DNA of 64,000 nt from Mesorhizobium sp. Pch-S (lineage in GTDB: Bacteria > Pseudomonadota > Alphaproteobacteria > Rhizobiales > Rhizobiaceae): positions 3,743,501-3,807,500 of the forward strand of contig NZ_CP029562.1 in the NCBI RefSeq assembly GCF_004136315.1, written 5' to 3'. The notes beneath the pieces are model-generated. The model saw only the letters and a list, made by a program, of their open reading frames with translations, was not told the origin of the DNA and ran no database searches. A program made the translations under genes and the position numbers. Below are positions 1-7,972 of the stretch, one piece after another; the first letter of the stretch is position 1; the number at the start of each line of letters is the position of its first letter.

Positions 1-125
1 GCGTCGCCGTCGAGGTCGGAGAGGATCAGCCGGGCGCCTTCGGCGGCGAAGCCTTTGGCCGCACCTTGACCGAGGCCGCCAGTGGCGCCCGTGATGAGCA
101 CCGTCGCTCCGTCGAAACGGCCCAT
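1..125 (-). CDS. SDR family oxidoreductase, N-terminal fragment
   Basis: Only the first 41 codons lie in the window; the gene runs off the left edge. They read MGRFDGATVLITGATGGLGQ and continue to ILSDLDGD: the first beta strand, the glycine-rich TGxxxGxG cofactor loop, and an acidic strand-2 end (SDLD) that usually indicates NAD(H) over NADP(H). The start lies 2 bases after the stop of the phosphotransferase gene, so it is the most distal visible member of the same leftward operon. Family membership is clear, but the substrate cannot be told from this fragment. A hydroxyacyl-CoA or hydroxy-acid dehydrogenase would fit the context. Confidence 0.8.
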   Translation of the reverse strand, partial: MGRFDGATVLITGATGGLGQGAAKGFAAEGARLILSDLDGD

Positions 126-127
126 GG

Positions 128-1162
128 TCATTTTCCTTTTTCGATCAGTTGTATGGCAAGATGGGCAAGCAGCTTGACCGCATCGGCATAGATCTTCGCC
201 TTGGCCGGATTGGAAGCGTTGCCGTCCAGGGCGCGTTTGTAGACGCCCTGACAGATCGCCGCGAGCCGGAAGAAGGAGAAGGCAAGCAGGAATGTCCAGT
301 TGTCGATGCCGTCCAGGCCGCGGCGACGGCAATAGGAGGCGACATAGTCTTCTTCCGACGGCAGTCCGGCTGCTGCGCGATCGATGCCGCCGAGCCCCTT
401 GAAGCCGGACTGATGCGGCAGACGCCACTGCATGCATTGGTAAGCGATGTCGGCAAAGGGATGGCCGAGTGTCGACAGTTCCCAGTCGAGCACCGCAATG
501 ACATCGGCGCGCGCCTGTGCAAACATCATGTTGTCCAGCCGGTAGTCGCCATGCACGAGAGCGAGCTGGCCGTCGTCGGCAGGCTTGTTGGCCTCCAGCC
601 AGATGATCAGGGTTTCCATCTCGGCATTGGGTTCGGTTTCGGAGGCGCGATATTGGCTCGCCCAGCGCCCGAGCTGCCGTTCGAAATAGTTTCCGGGCTT
701 GCCGTAGTCGGCGAGACCGACCATCTCGATGTCGACATTGTGGAGCGCCGCCAGCGTGGCGTTCATCGCGTCATAGATCGCCACCCGTTCTTGCCCACTC
801 GAGGCCTCGGGCAGGGCCGGATCCCAGAAGATCCGGCCGTCGACAAAGGTCATGACGTAGAACATGCGTCCGATCGGCGAATCTTCGTCGGACAGATGCA
901 GCATGCGGGGCACCGGAACATCTGTTTCGGCCAATGCCTGCATGACGCGGAACTCGCGGTCGACCTGGTGCGCCGATTTCAGCAACTGCCCGGGCGGCTT
1001 GGCTCGCAGCACATAACGACCGCTTGCCGCGGTCAGCAGATAGGTTGGATTGGACTGGCCCGATTTGAACTTCTCGATCGACTGCAGCTTTGAGAAGCCA
1101 TGAATTTTCTGCTCCAGATAGGGAGCAAGCAGTGTGGCATCGAGCGTGTTCGGGTCGGTCAT
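128..1162 (-). CDS. Phosphotransferase family protein (APH-like kinase of the ACAD10/11 / LvaA type)
   Basis: 344 residues with an aminoglycoside-phosphotransferase-type kinase fold. Visible motifs are the nucleotide loop FKSGQSNPTY (about 32-41), a likely ATP-binding lysine in LRAKPP (about 52-57), the catalytic loop HGDYRLDN (204-211) with its Asp and Asn, and the metal-binding LDWE (225-228). Proteins of this type usually neighbour acyl-CoA dehydrogenases. In ACAD10/11 and in the Pseudomonas levulinate pathway (LvaA) the kinase phosphorylates a 4-hydroxyacyl-CoA so that phosphate can be eliminated. Here it overlaps the MaoC gene by 4 bases and shares a divergent regulon with an ACAD10/11-like dehydrogenase. 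The 4-hydroxyacyl-CoA kinase role is inferred; antibiotic modification is unlikely in this context. Confidence 0.85.
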   Translation of the reverse strand: MTDPNTLDATLLAPYLEQKIHGFSKLQSIEKFKSGQSNPTYLLTAASGRYVLRAKPPGQLLKSAHQVDREFRVMQALAETDVPVPRMLHLSDEDSPIGRMFYVMTFVDGRIFWDPALPEASSGQERVAIYDAMNATLAALHNVDIEMVGLADYGKPGNYFERQLGRWASQYRASETEPNAEMETLIIWLEANKPADDGQLALVHGDYRLDNMMFAQARADVIAVLDWELSTLGHPFADIAYQCMQWRLPHQSGFKGLGGIDRAAAGLPSEEDYVASYCRRRGLDGIDNWTFLLAFSFFRLAAICQGVYKRALDGNASNPAKAKIYADAVKLLAHLAIQLIEKGK

Positions 1163-1638
1163 GCGTCCTGCGCTTCGGGCTCCACGAAGGTCAGTGTCAG
1201 CCAGCGCGCGGTGAGCGCGGGCTTCAGCGAGCCTTCGATCTCGATGGTCACGTCATGTGCAGTCTGTACCCAGCCGGACGGCCGTGCCTTGACGTCAGCC
1301 AGCACGAAACGGGTACGAATGCGGGCGCCGGTCTTGACCGGGGCCAGGAACCGCACTTCGTCGAAGCCGTGATTGACACCCATCTTGCCCTTTGCAAGCG
1401 GCGGCAGGGTTTCGAACGTCATGGCCGAGAGCAGCGACAGGGTGAGGAACCCGTGTGCGATGGTGCCGCCGAACGGCGCTTCCGCAGCGGCACGCTCCGG
1501 ATCGCAATGAATGAACTGATGATCGTCGGTCGCGTCGGCGAACTGGTCTATCATGGTCTGCGTCACCACGCGCCAGGGCGAGAGGCCGACTTCCTTGCCG
1601 ACATTGGCGAGCAATACTTCGAGGCTGATGGGTTGCAC
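1159..1638 (-). CDS. MaoC family dehydratase (hot-dog fold enoyl-CoA hydratase-like)
   Basis: 159 residues from a GTG start that has AGGAG six bases upstream; the longer in-frame extension reads into the neighbouring SDR and is not protein-like. The family motif is visible: FADATDDHQFIHCDPERAA (catalytic Asp and His) followed by FGGTIAHGFLTLSLL. Such single-domain MaoC proteins hydrate or dehydrate 2-enoyl-/3-hydroxyacyl-CoA thioesters in the cytoplasm. It sits between an SDR (26 bases upstream) and the kinase-like gene (4-base overlap), consistent with co-translation in an acyl-CoA degradation operon. The exact chain length or substrate cannot be read from sequence. Confidence 0.88.
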   Translation of the reverse strand: MQPISLEVLLANVGKEVGLSPWRVVTQTMIDQFADATDDHQFIHCDPERAAAEAPFGGTIAHGFLTLSLLSAMTFETLPPLAKGKMGVNHGFDEVRFLAPVKTGARIRTRFVLADVKARPSGWVQTAHDVTIEIEGSLKPALTARWLTLTFVEPEAQDA

Positions 1639-1664
1639 GGATATCTCCTGGCGCCGTCGCGGCT

Positions 1665-2480
1665 TCATTCCTTGAACAGGGTCAGGCCGTGCTGCACCGA
1701 TTGACCGCCATCGATCGGCAGGATCGCGCCGGTGACATAGCTGCCAGCCCGGCTGCACAAATAGAGCGTGGCGCCGCCAATGTCATCCGGCTGCCCGATG
1801 CGGCCGATGGGAACATGGCCGCCGACATGCCTGGCCTGTTCCTCCGTGCCGGTGGCAAAGGCTGTCATGCGGCTCTGGAACGGTCCGGGGGCAAAGGCGT
1901 TGACGGTGATGCGCCGGGCGGCAAGTTCTATCGCCAGCGTGCGGGTCAGGTGGTGAACGGCGCCTTTGGAAGCCGTATAGGAGTAGGCGTCGTCCGCCAG
2001 CGGCTGCGTTCCCATGACCGAACCGAGATTGATGACGCGCGCGGGGTCGGCATCGGTTGCCGCCTTCTCCATCAGCGGCAGCAACTCGCGCGTCAGATGG
2101 AACACGGCGGTGACGTTGACGCCGAACACCTTGGCCCAGGCCTGATAGGGGAAGCTCTCCAGCGGTGCACCCCAGGAGATGCCGGCATTGTTGATCAGGA
2201 TGTTGAGCTGGTCGGTGCGCGCTTTCACCGCTTCGACCAAGGCGTCAATGCCGGCTTCGGAGGAGACATCGCCGGCGAAGCCTTCTGCGCGACCGGATGC
2301 GCCGAGGGCATTCAGTTCGTCCGCGACCTTGATGCAGTCGTCACCCTTGCGGGAGGCGATCATCACCGTGGCGCCGCCCTGCACAAGGGCGGTAGCGGCC
2401 ATGCGGCCGATGCCGGTCGCGGCTCCCGTTACCAGCGCCGTCTTGCCGGCCACCGAGAACAGTTCATCGAGATAGCTCAT
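1665..2480 (-). CDS. SDR family oxidoreductase (3-ketoacyl reductase/hydroxyacyl dehydrogenase-like)
   Basis: 271 residues. The start is the ATG with AGGAGG four bases upstream; a longer frame continues leftward through the operator and into the regulator and is rejected. Features are the cofactor loop TGAATGIG (about 18-25), NNAG in the central strand, the catalytic Ser with YxxxK in YSYTASKGAVHHL, and the C-terminal signature YVTGAILPIDGGQSV. First gene of the leftward operon SDR, MaoC, kinase, SDR. It is divergent from the TetR gene, with an inverted repeat between them, so it is probably repressed by that regulator. Likely oxidises or reduces a hydroxyacyl intermediate; the substrate is unknown. 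Confidence 0.88.
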   Translation of the reverse strand: MSYLDELFSVAGKTALVTGAATGIGRMAATALVQGGATVMIASRKGDDCIKVADELNALGASGRAEGFAGDVSSEAGIDALVEAVKARTDQLNILINNAGISWGAPLESFPYQAWAKVFGVNVTAVFHLTRELLPLMEKAATDADPARVINLGSVMGTQPLADDAYSYTASKGAVHHLTRTLAIELAARRITVNAFAPGPFQSRMTAFATGTEEQARHVGGHVPIGRIGQPDDIGGATLYLCSRAGSYVTGAILPIDGGQSVQHGLTLFKE

Positions 2481-2534
2481 CGGTCCTCCTGCAGTCTTCT
2501 TGTCCGGATCGCGTCCCGATCGTCCCTGGATTGA

Positions 2535-2556
2535 CAACATACCGAGTAGTATGTTG
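2535..2556. promoter_or_regulatory. Probable TetR-family operator in the divergent promoter
   Basis: A perfect inverted repeat with 8-base arms CAACATAC and GTATGTTG separated by 6 bases. It lies 55 bases from the SDR start and 40 bases from the chosen TetR start, where a repressor would block both promoters. A TTGACA-like element (2531-2536) overlaps its left edge. The size and symmetry suit a TetR dimer. Confidence 0.7.
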
Positions 2557-2595
2557 AACTTCGAGCCTTGTAAAGCCGGCAAAAATCGAGGGGCA

Positions 2596-3267
2596 ATGGC
2601 AGCGAGACCGCACTTGGCGGAGCGGGAAGAGGAGGCCAGAGCCGTCGGCGGCATGAGCGTCGCCGACGGCTCCCGCGCCGCGATCCTCGATGCCGCTGCC
2701 GCCTGTTTCATGGCGAAGGGTTACGCGGCAAGCTCCATCGACGATGTCGCGCGCAGCCTCGGTTCGACCAAGGGGCGCATCTATCACCACTATCCGTCGA
2801 AGGGAGACCTCTTTGCCGACGTCTTTCGCGCCGGTATGGAGATGAATTATGCGGCGATCGAGCCGGTGCGCGACGTTGCCGGGCTGGCGGTTGAGCGTTG
2901 GCGGCGCATGGCGACAGTACACACGCGTCAGATGATCGTGACCCGGCCCTACCAGCGTGTCGTCTGGGAAGGCGTCGAACTCTACCTGCGCGGCGCAACC
3001 ACGCCGGAACAGCGTGAGGAGTTCGCGCGGCTGATGCAATACCGCAACGATTATGGTGCGATTTTCCGGCAGGTGATCGTCGCTGCGCGCGAAGCCGGCG
3101 ACATGCGTTTCGATGATCCGCGCGTCACCGAACAGCTGATGTTCGTCTCGCTGAATTCGCCGCTGTTCTGGTACACACCGCGTCCTGGCGAAAGCGAGCA
3201 CGATATCGAGGTGATCGTGGCACAGGTCGTCGATTTCACCGCGCGCGGATTGGGTGTCAGCGCATGA
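2596..3267 (+). CDS. TetR/AcrR family transcriptional regulator
   Basis: 223 residues from the ATG at 2596, chosen because the longer frame would translate the operator and because GAGG lies four bases upstream; ATG 2653 is an alternative. The N-terminal helix-turn-helix is canonical: RAAILDAAAACFMAKGYAAS followed by SIDDVARSLGSTKGRIYHHY and PSKGDLF. The C-terminal ligand domain (about residues 85-220) has no motif that names the inducer. Divergent from the SDR-MaoC-kinase operon and followed by the acyl-CoA dehydrogenase and two MDR genes. Many TetR proteins so placed sense an acyl-CoA, so a local repressor of this regulon is likely. Confidence 0.88.
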   Translation: MAARPHLAEREEEARAVGGMSVADGSRAAILDAAAACFMAKGYAASSIDDVARSLGSTKGRIYHHYPSKGDLFADVFRAGMEMNYAAIEPVRDVAGLAVERWRRMATVHTRQMIVTRPYQRVVWEGVELYLRGATTPEQREEFARLMQYRNDYGAIFRQVIVAAREAGDMRFDDPRVTEQLMFVSLNSPLFWYTPRPGESEHDIEVIVAQVVDFTARGLGVSA

Positions 3268-3269
3268 CC

Positions 3270-3322
3270 GCGAAAATTGGCAGTTTCCGTGTTTCCGAGA
3301 AGAAGTGGAAACGCTCTGGAGA
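3270..3322. repeat. RIME-like palindromic repeat, truncated copy
   Basis: Contains GCAGTTTCCGTGTTTCCGAG and, shortly after, GGAAACGCTCTGGAG. It is nearly identical to the copy at 29909-29972 and related to the full copies at 10167, 46650, 60214 and 60470. It fills the gap between the TetR and acyl-CoA dehydrogenase genes, and its right end lies against the dehydrogenase ribosome binding site (GGGAG at 3324-3328). Confidence 0.65.
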
Positions 3323-3334
3323 AGGGAGCCTGTG

Positions 3335-4576
3335 ATGGCCGACATGAATCTCGGCATGACGGAGCGGCTGAAGCCAATCCACGCCCAGGTCGCCGCAATG
3401 GTGCGCGACGAGGTGATGCCGCTCGATGAGGAATTCCTGGCCGAAGTCGGAAAGGCGGGCGATCGCTGGATTTATTCGAGACGCCAGACCGAGATTCTGG
3501 ACGGGTTGAAATCCAGGGCGCGCGAGCGCGGCCTGTGGAATTTCTGGCTGACCGGTTCGGAGCGCGGTTACGGACTCACCACGGTTGAATACGCCTATCT
3601 CGCCGAAGAGATGGGCAAGGCGCATCTCGGTGCGGAGACCTTCAATTGCTCGGCACCCGACACCGGCAACATGGAAGTGCTGGAGCGCTATGGCTCGCAG
3701 GTACATAAGGACAACTGGCTGGCTCCGCTGCTCGACGGCAAGATCCGCTCCGCCTACCTGATGACGGAGCCGGATGTGGCGTCCTCCGATGCCACCAACA
3801 TTTCCATGCGCTGCGAACACGACGGTGGCGACTATGTGCTGAACGGCGAAAAATGGTGGGCTTCCGGTGCCGGTGATCCGCGCTGCGCCATCTACATCGT
3901 CATGGTGAAGACCGGGGGCGACGGCGAGCCCAAACACAAACAGCATTCGATGATCCTGGTGCCCGCGGACAGCAAGGGTGTCACCAGGGTACGCGCCATG
4001 CAGGTCTATGGCGACGACGATGCCCCGCATGGGCACATGCATCTGCGCTTCGACAATGTGCGGGTGCCGGCCGCCAACATGATCCTCGGTGAGGGCAGGG
4101 GCTTCGAGATCGCACAGGGCCGGCTGGGGCCTGGCCGCATCCACCACTGCATGCGCGCCATCGGCCAGGCCGAGATGGCACTGGAGCTTCTGTCCAGGCG
4201 ATCGATGCGTCGCGAGGCGTTCGGCCAGCCGCTGGCAAGGCTCGGCGCCAATTTCGATATCATCGCCGAGTGCCGCATGGAGATCGAAATGGCCAGGCTG
4301 CTCTGCCTCAAGGCAGCCTGGATGATCGATCAGGGTGACGCACGCGCCGCCGCGCCCTGGATCAGCCAGATCAAGGTGATCGCGCCGCGGGTCGCGCTGA
4401 AGGTGGTCGACGAGGCGGTACAGATGCATGGCGCGCAAGGCATCAGCCAGGACACCCCCCTTGCGCGCAGCTGGACGCATCTTCGTACGTTGCGGCTGGC
4501 CGACGGACCTGATGCCGTGCACCGTCGCCAGGTCGCGCGCGAAGAACTGAAGAAATATACGCAGGAAAAGCTCTAG
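3335..4576 (+). CDS. Acyl-CoA dehydrogenase family protein (ACAD10/11-like)
   Basis: 413 residues from the ATG preceded by GGGAG; an 81-base longer frame starts inside the TetR gene and is less likely. It is a flavin-dependent acyl-CoA dehydrogenase, recognisable by LMTEPDVASSDATNI, the flavin-region segment NGEKWWASGAGDP, the CoA-region GEGRGFEIAQGRLGPGRIHH, and the C-terminal MHGAQGISQDTPLA followed by LRTLRLADGPDAVHRRQVA. The LRLADGPDxVH signature is typical of the ACAD10/11 branch, whose members act on phosphorylated 4-hydroxyacyl-CoA or eliminate phosphate. A kinase-like protein of the type fused to ACAD10/11 is encoded at 128-1162. FAD cofactor and cytoplasmic location follow from the family; the substrate is inferred. 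Confidence 0.9.
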   Translation: MADMNLGMTERLKPIHAQVAAMVRDEVMPLDEEFLAEVGKAGDRWIYSRRQTEILDGLKSRARERGLWNFWLTGSERGYGLTTVEYAYLAEEMGKAHLGAETFNCSAPDTGNMEVLERYGSQVHKDNWLAPLLDGKIRSAYLMTEPDVASSDATNISMRCEHDGGDYVLNGEKWWASGAGDPRCAIYIVMVKTGGDGEPKHKQHSMILVPADSKGVTRVRAMQVYGDDDAPHGHMHLRFDNVRVPAANMILGEGRGFEIAQGRLGPGRIHHCMRAIGQAEMALELLSRRSMRREAFGQPLARLGANFDIIAECRMEIEMARLLCLKAAWMIDQGDARAAAPWISQIKVIAPRVALKVVDEAVQMHGAQGISQDTPLARSWTHLRTLRLADGPDAVHRRQVAREELKKYTQEKL

Positions 4577-4608
4577 GGTTGGTTCAGCGCGCAAGTGGGG
4601 AGAAGAGC

Positions 4609-5577
4609 ATGAAAGCCATCATTGCCCGCGCCTTCGCGCCGCTTGACCAGCTCCTCTACGGCGACTGGCCGGAGCCCGAAGCGAAGGGCGATGCCGTGGT
4701 TGTTGAAGCCGAGGCCATCGGCGTCAACTATCCGGACGGACTGCTGGTCCAGGGCCTCTATCAGATGAAGCCGCCGACGCCGTTCGTGCCGGGCATGGAG
4801 GTGGCGGGACGGGTTGCTGCCATCGGTCCGAAAGTGACGGGGCTTCGGGTTGGCGACAGGGTCGCCGCGCTCACCGTCATCAATGGCTATGCCGAAAAGG
4901 TGGCCGTTTCCGAAGCGATGACCATGAAGCTGCCTGATGCGATGGACGCCGCGGATGCCTGCGCGCTCATCTGCGGCTATGGCACGTCTCATCATGCCCT
5001 GAAGCAGCGCGCCCGGCTGATGCCGGGCGAGACGCTTTGCGTGCTGGGTGCGGCCGGTGCCACCGGCGTCGCTGCCGTGCAGATCGGCAAGGCGATGGGC
5101 GCCAAGGTCATCGGCGTGGCGTCTTCGCCCGAAAAGCAGCGTATTGCCCTTCAGGCCGGTGCCGACATCGCTATCGGCTACGACAATCTGAAGGATGCGC
5201 TCAAGGAAATCACCGGCGGCAAGGGGGTCGATGTCGGCTTCGATCCCGTCGGCGGTGACGCGTTCGAAGCGCTGGCACGTGCGATGGGCTGGAACGGACG
5301 ACTGCTGGTCATCGGCTTCGCCTCCGGAACCATTCCCAAGCTGGCGGTCAACCTGACATTGGTGAAGGGGTTCTCGGTCGTCGGCGTCTATTGGGGCGAT
5401 TTCACCGTCAAGGAACCACAGGCCTATGCCGACAACATGCGCGAGCTGGTCAGCTGGTATCTTGCAGGCAAGGTCAAGCCGGTGATCGAAGGCATTTATC
5501 CATTGGCCGACGCGGCCAATGTCCTGAAACGCGTGCTGGGGCGTGGCGCTTCCGGCAAGCTGATCCTCAAACCGTAA
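4609..5577 (+). CDS. NADPH:quinone oxidoreductase-like MDR protein
   Basis: 322 residues from the ATG preceded by GGGGAG at six bases. It is a zinc-free medium-chain dehydrogenase/reductase: N-terminal GroES-like domain (VGVNYPDGLLVQGLYQ pattern, PGMEVAGRV) and a Rossmann domain with CVLGAAGATGVAAVQIGKAMGAKVIG (about residues 142-170), then GVDVGFDPVGG. QorA-type proteins reduce quinones, and some relatives are enoyl-CoA or acryloyl-CoA reductases. It lies 32 bases after the acyl-CoA dehydrogenase in the same direction, so an acyl-CoA or enoyl substrate is plausible. It has no zinc-binding cysteine cluster. Confidence 0.85.
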   Translation: MKAIIARAFAPLDQLLYGDWPEPEAKGDAVVVEAEAIGVNYPDGLLVQGLYQMKPPTPFVPGMEVAGRVAAIGPKVTGLRVGDRVAALTVINGYAEKVAVSEAMTMKLPDAMDAADACALICGYGTSHHALKQRARLMPGETLCVLGAAGATGVAAVQIGKAMGAKVIGVASSPEKQRIALQAGADIAIGYDNLKDALKEITGGKGVDVGFDPVGGDAFEALARAMGWNGRLLVIGFASGTIPKLAVNLTLVKGFSVVGVYWGDFTVKEPQAYADNMRELVSWYLAGKVKPVIEGIYPLADAANVLKRVLGRGASGKLILKP

Positions 5578-5598
5578 CCTCAGCCAAGGAATGCAGCC

Positions 5599-6636
5599 AT
5601 GACCATTCCCTCCGAAATGCAGGCACTTCTTCTGGTCGGCGACGGATATGCGCGTGAACCGAGTGGCAGTGTGCTGGAAGCAATGGAGCCCTATGTGCGA
5701 TCAGGCACCATTGGCGTGCCGGTGCCGGGCGCAACGCAGGTGCTCATCAAGGTGAGTCTGGCGTCGATCAATCCTTCCGACGTGATGTTCGTGAAGGGGC
5801 TTTATGGCCAGCCCCGCTCGCAAGGCCAGCCCGCCGGTTTCGAGGGCGTCGGCACCGTGGTCGCGGCAGGCGAGGACAGCTATGCGCAGAGCCTTGTCGG
5901 CAAGCGGATTGCCTTCGCCACCGGTCTCACCAACTGGGGCGCCTGGGCCGACTATGCGCTGGCCGAAGCGCTCGCCTGCATCCCGCTGATCGACAGTGTC
6001 CGCGATGAGGATGCCGCGGCAATGATCGTCAATCCGCTGACTGCGATCGCCATGTACGGCCTCGTCAAGGATGAAGGGCACAAGGCCTTTGTCATGACTG
6101 CCGGCGCCAGCCAGCTCTGCAAGCTGATCATCGGGCTCGCAAAGGAGGACGACTACCACCCGATCGTGACGGTGCGCCGCGACGACCAGATCGCGCCGCT
6201 GAAGGAATTGGGCGCGGCGCATGTGCTCAACGAGAAAGCGCCGGATTTCGCCAGGACGCTGCGCGAGGTCATGAAAGCCGAGCAACCGCGCATCTTCCTC
6301 GACGCCGTCACCGGCCCGCTCGCCTCGCTGGTGTTCGACGCCATGCCGAAGCGTTCGCGCTGGATCATCTATGGGCGGCTCGATCCTTCGGACACGCTGA
6401 TCCGCGAGCCTGGCCAGCTGATCTTCCAGCACAAGCAGGTGGAAGGCTTCTGGCTGACCGAGTGGATGCGCAAGCACAAGGATCGTCGCGGTCCGGCGGC
6501 GATCGAGGTGCAGCGGCGCTTTTCCGACGGGCGCTGGTCCACCGACGTGACTGCCGTGGTGCCGCTGGCGGAGGCGATGGAACGTGTTCCGGCCGAGCTT
6601 GCGAAACCCAATGGCAAGGTCTTCATCCGGCCCTGA
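5599..6636 (+). CDS. Zinc-binding-type alcohol dehydrogenase family (MDR) protein, enoyl reductase-like
   Basis: 345 residues, ATG 21 bases after the preceding MDR gene. The N-terminal half shows VLIKVSLASINPSDVMFVKG and AGFEGVGTVVAAGEDSYAQS, the catalytic GroES-like fold. The second half (VMTAGASQLCKLIIGLAKEDDY, FLDAVTGPLASLVFDAM) is the nucleotide domain. The NPSD motif and layout recall trans-2-enoyl-CoA reductases (ETR-like) rather than classical alcohol dehydrogenases. Last gene of the rightward TetR-dehydrogenase-MDR-MDR run. It is diverged from its neighbour and not a recent tandem duplicate. The substrate is unknown. Confidence 0.8.
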   Translation: MTIPSEMQALLLVGDGYAREPSGSVLEAMEPYVRSGTIGVPVPGATQVLIKVSLASINPSDVMFVKGLYGQPRSQGQPAGFEGVGTVVAAGEDSYAQSLVGKRIAFATGLTNWGAWADYALAEALACIPLIDSVRDEDAAAMIVNPLTAIAMYGLVKDEGHKAFVMTAGASQLCKLIIGLAKEDDYHPIVTVRRDDQIAPLKELGAAHVLNEKAPDFARTLREVMKAEQPRIFLDAVTGPLASLVFDAMPKRSRWIIYGRLDPSDTLIREPGQLIFQHKQVEGFWLTEWMRKHKDRRGPAAIEVQRRFSDGRWSTDVTAVVPLAEAMERVPAELAKPNGKVFIRP

Positions 6637-6805
6637 TCGCAATCCTGCGGCAATGTTGACCGCCTAGACACGCCGTCTCTGGACTCGCCAGCGCGGGACA
6701 TCGGCGCGTGGACTGTACCGCACAGCCCACGCCATGATATGCCCGCGCCGAGTTCGAAGCGGCTTCCGATTGCGGGAAGTCGCCGGCACTGGGCAATGTT
6801 GGGCA

Positions 6806-7972
6806 ATGGCAAAAGTCAGGCAGTCTTGGGACTGGGGTGGTCTTGCCCTGTGGACGGGCGGCTTTGTCGTCATTCTCGTGATGGCCGGCATGGCGCCCGA
6901 TCATCGCTCGGTGATGCGTGCCTACCGTATTGCCAGCGACATGTTTCTTGCCGGCAAGCCGCTCTACGATCTCGACATCGCCATGGGCTATCTCTACTCG
7001 CCGGCCTTCGCGGTACTCTATGTGCCGTTCATGAAACTCGGCCCGGTCATCGGCGATAGTCTCTGGCGCATCCTGGGTTTTGCCGTACTGACCTATGCGG
7101 TCTGGCGGCAGGTTCGAACGATCGAGCCTGAAAACCGGCTCTGGATGTTCTCCTACGCGCTTTTCCTGGCGGTGCCGATCACGGCAGGCGCCCTGCGAAA
7201 TGGCCAGGCGACCATTCTGCTGGCGGGCGCCTGCTGGCTGCTGGTGCTTTCGGCGCTCGAGGGGCGGCGCGCCGAGACGTTCCTGTGGGCGACAATCGCG
7301 GTGGTCGCCAAGCCAACCGCCCTCATCGTTTTTCTGCTGGTCGGAGCAATTCGACTGCGGCTTGTCCCGATCCTCGCCTTGTCGCTGCTCTTCGTCCTGG
7401 CGCTCCCCTATGCCTTTGCGCCTGCCGACTATGTCAACCAGCTCTATCGCGACTTCGCCACGCTGATGACATCGATGTCGGTCGACAAGTCGACTGCTTT
7501 CGAGATGGCTGACTTCACGGCCCCCTTCACCACACTCGGTCTGCCTGTGTCGACCCAGGCAGCAACCGTCGTCCGGATCATTGCTGCTGTACCGACGCTG
7601 CTTCTGGTGCTGTGGTACGATCGTTATCTCGACCGCCGGATTGCTGGTCTGGCGGTTTTTCTCACCGCCGCATTTTACATGAGCGTGTTCAATCCCCGGG
7701 TCGAGTACAACACCTTCGCCCTGCTCGCGATGCCTGCCGGCGTCGCTCTGGCCGTGATCTGGGACAATGAAGAGGGCGGCATTCTGCGGGGCATTCTGGC
7801 CATCGCCTTGTTTGCCACTGGTCTCAGCGGCATCAACCCGCATCTCCAGGAGGCCTTGCGCCTCTGGTTCCGCCCTGTTGCGATGACGGCGATCACGCTG
7901 CCCATCCTGTGGTGGTTCTGGTCGGTGGCGCAGGGCAAGTTCAAGCGGCAGGGGACCATGGCTCATGTCTGA
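6806..7972 (+). CDS. Glycosyltransferase family 87 (DUF2029) membrane protein
   Basis: 388 residues with about ten hydrophobic segments. It belongs to the GT-C-fold polyprenyl-phosphate-sugar-dependent transferases (GT87), shown by PLYDLDIAMGYLYSPAFAVL, ALRNGQATILLAGACWLLVL and NPRVEYNTF. The early Asp in PLYDL is the kind of loop acidic residue that serves catalysis in GT-C enzymes. The start at 6806 skips a short arginine-rich extension; no strong Shine-Dalgarno is visible. It overlaps the GT2 gene by 8 bases and opens the four-gene envelope operon. A close paralogue lies alone at 34903. It probably transfers the lipid-linked sugar made by its neighbours on the periplasmic side; the acceptor is unknown. 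Confidence 0.8.
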   Translation: MAKVRQSWDWGGLALWTGGFVVILVMAGMAPDHRSVMRAYRIASDMFLAGKPLYDLDIAMGYLYSPAFAVLYVPFMKLGPVIGDSLWRILGFAVLTYAVWRQVRTIEPENRLWMFSYALFLAVPITAGALRNGQATILLAGACWLLVLSALEGRRAETFLWATIAVVAKPTALIVFLLVGAIRLRLVPILALSLLFVLALPYAFAPADYVNQLYRDFATLMTSMSVDKSTAFEMADFTAPFTTLGLPVSTQAATVVRIIAAVPTLLLVLWYDRYLDRRIAGLAVFLTAAFYMSVFNPRVEYNTFALLAMPAGVALAVIWDNEEGGILRGILAIALFATGLSGINPHLQEALRLWFRPVAMTAITLPILWWFWSVAQGKFKRQGTMAHV

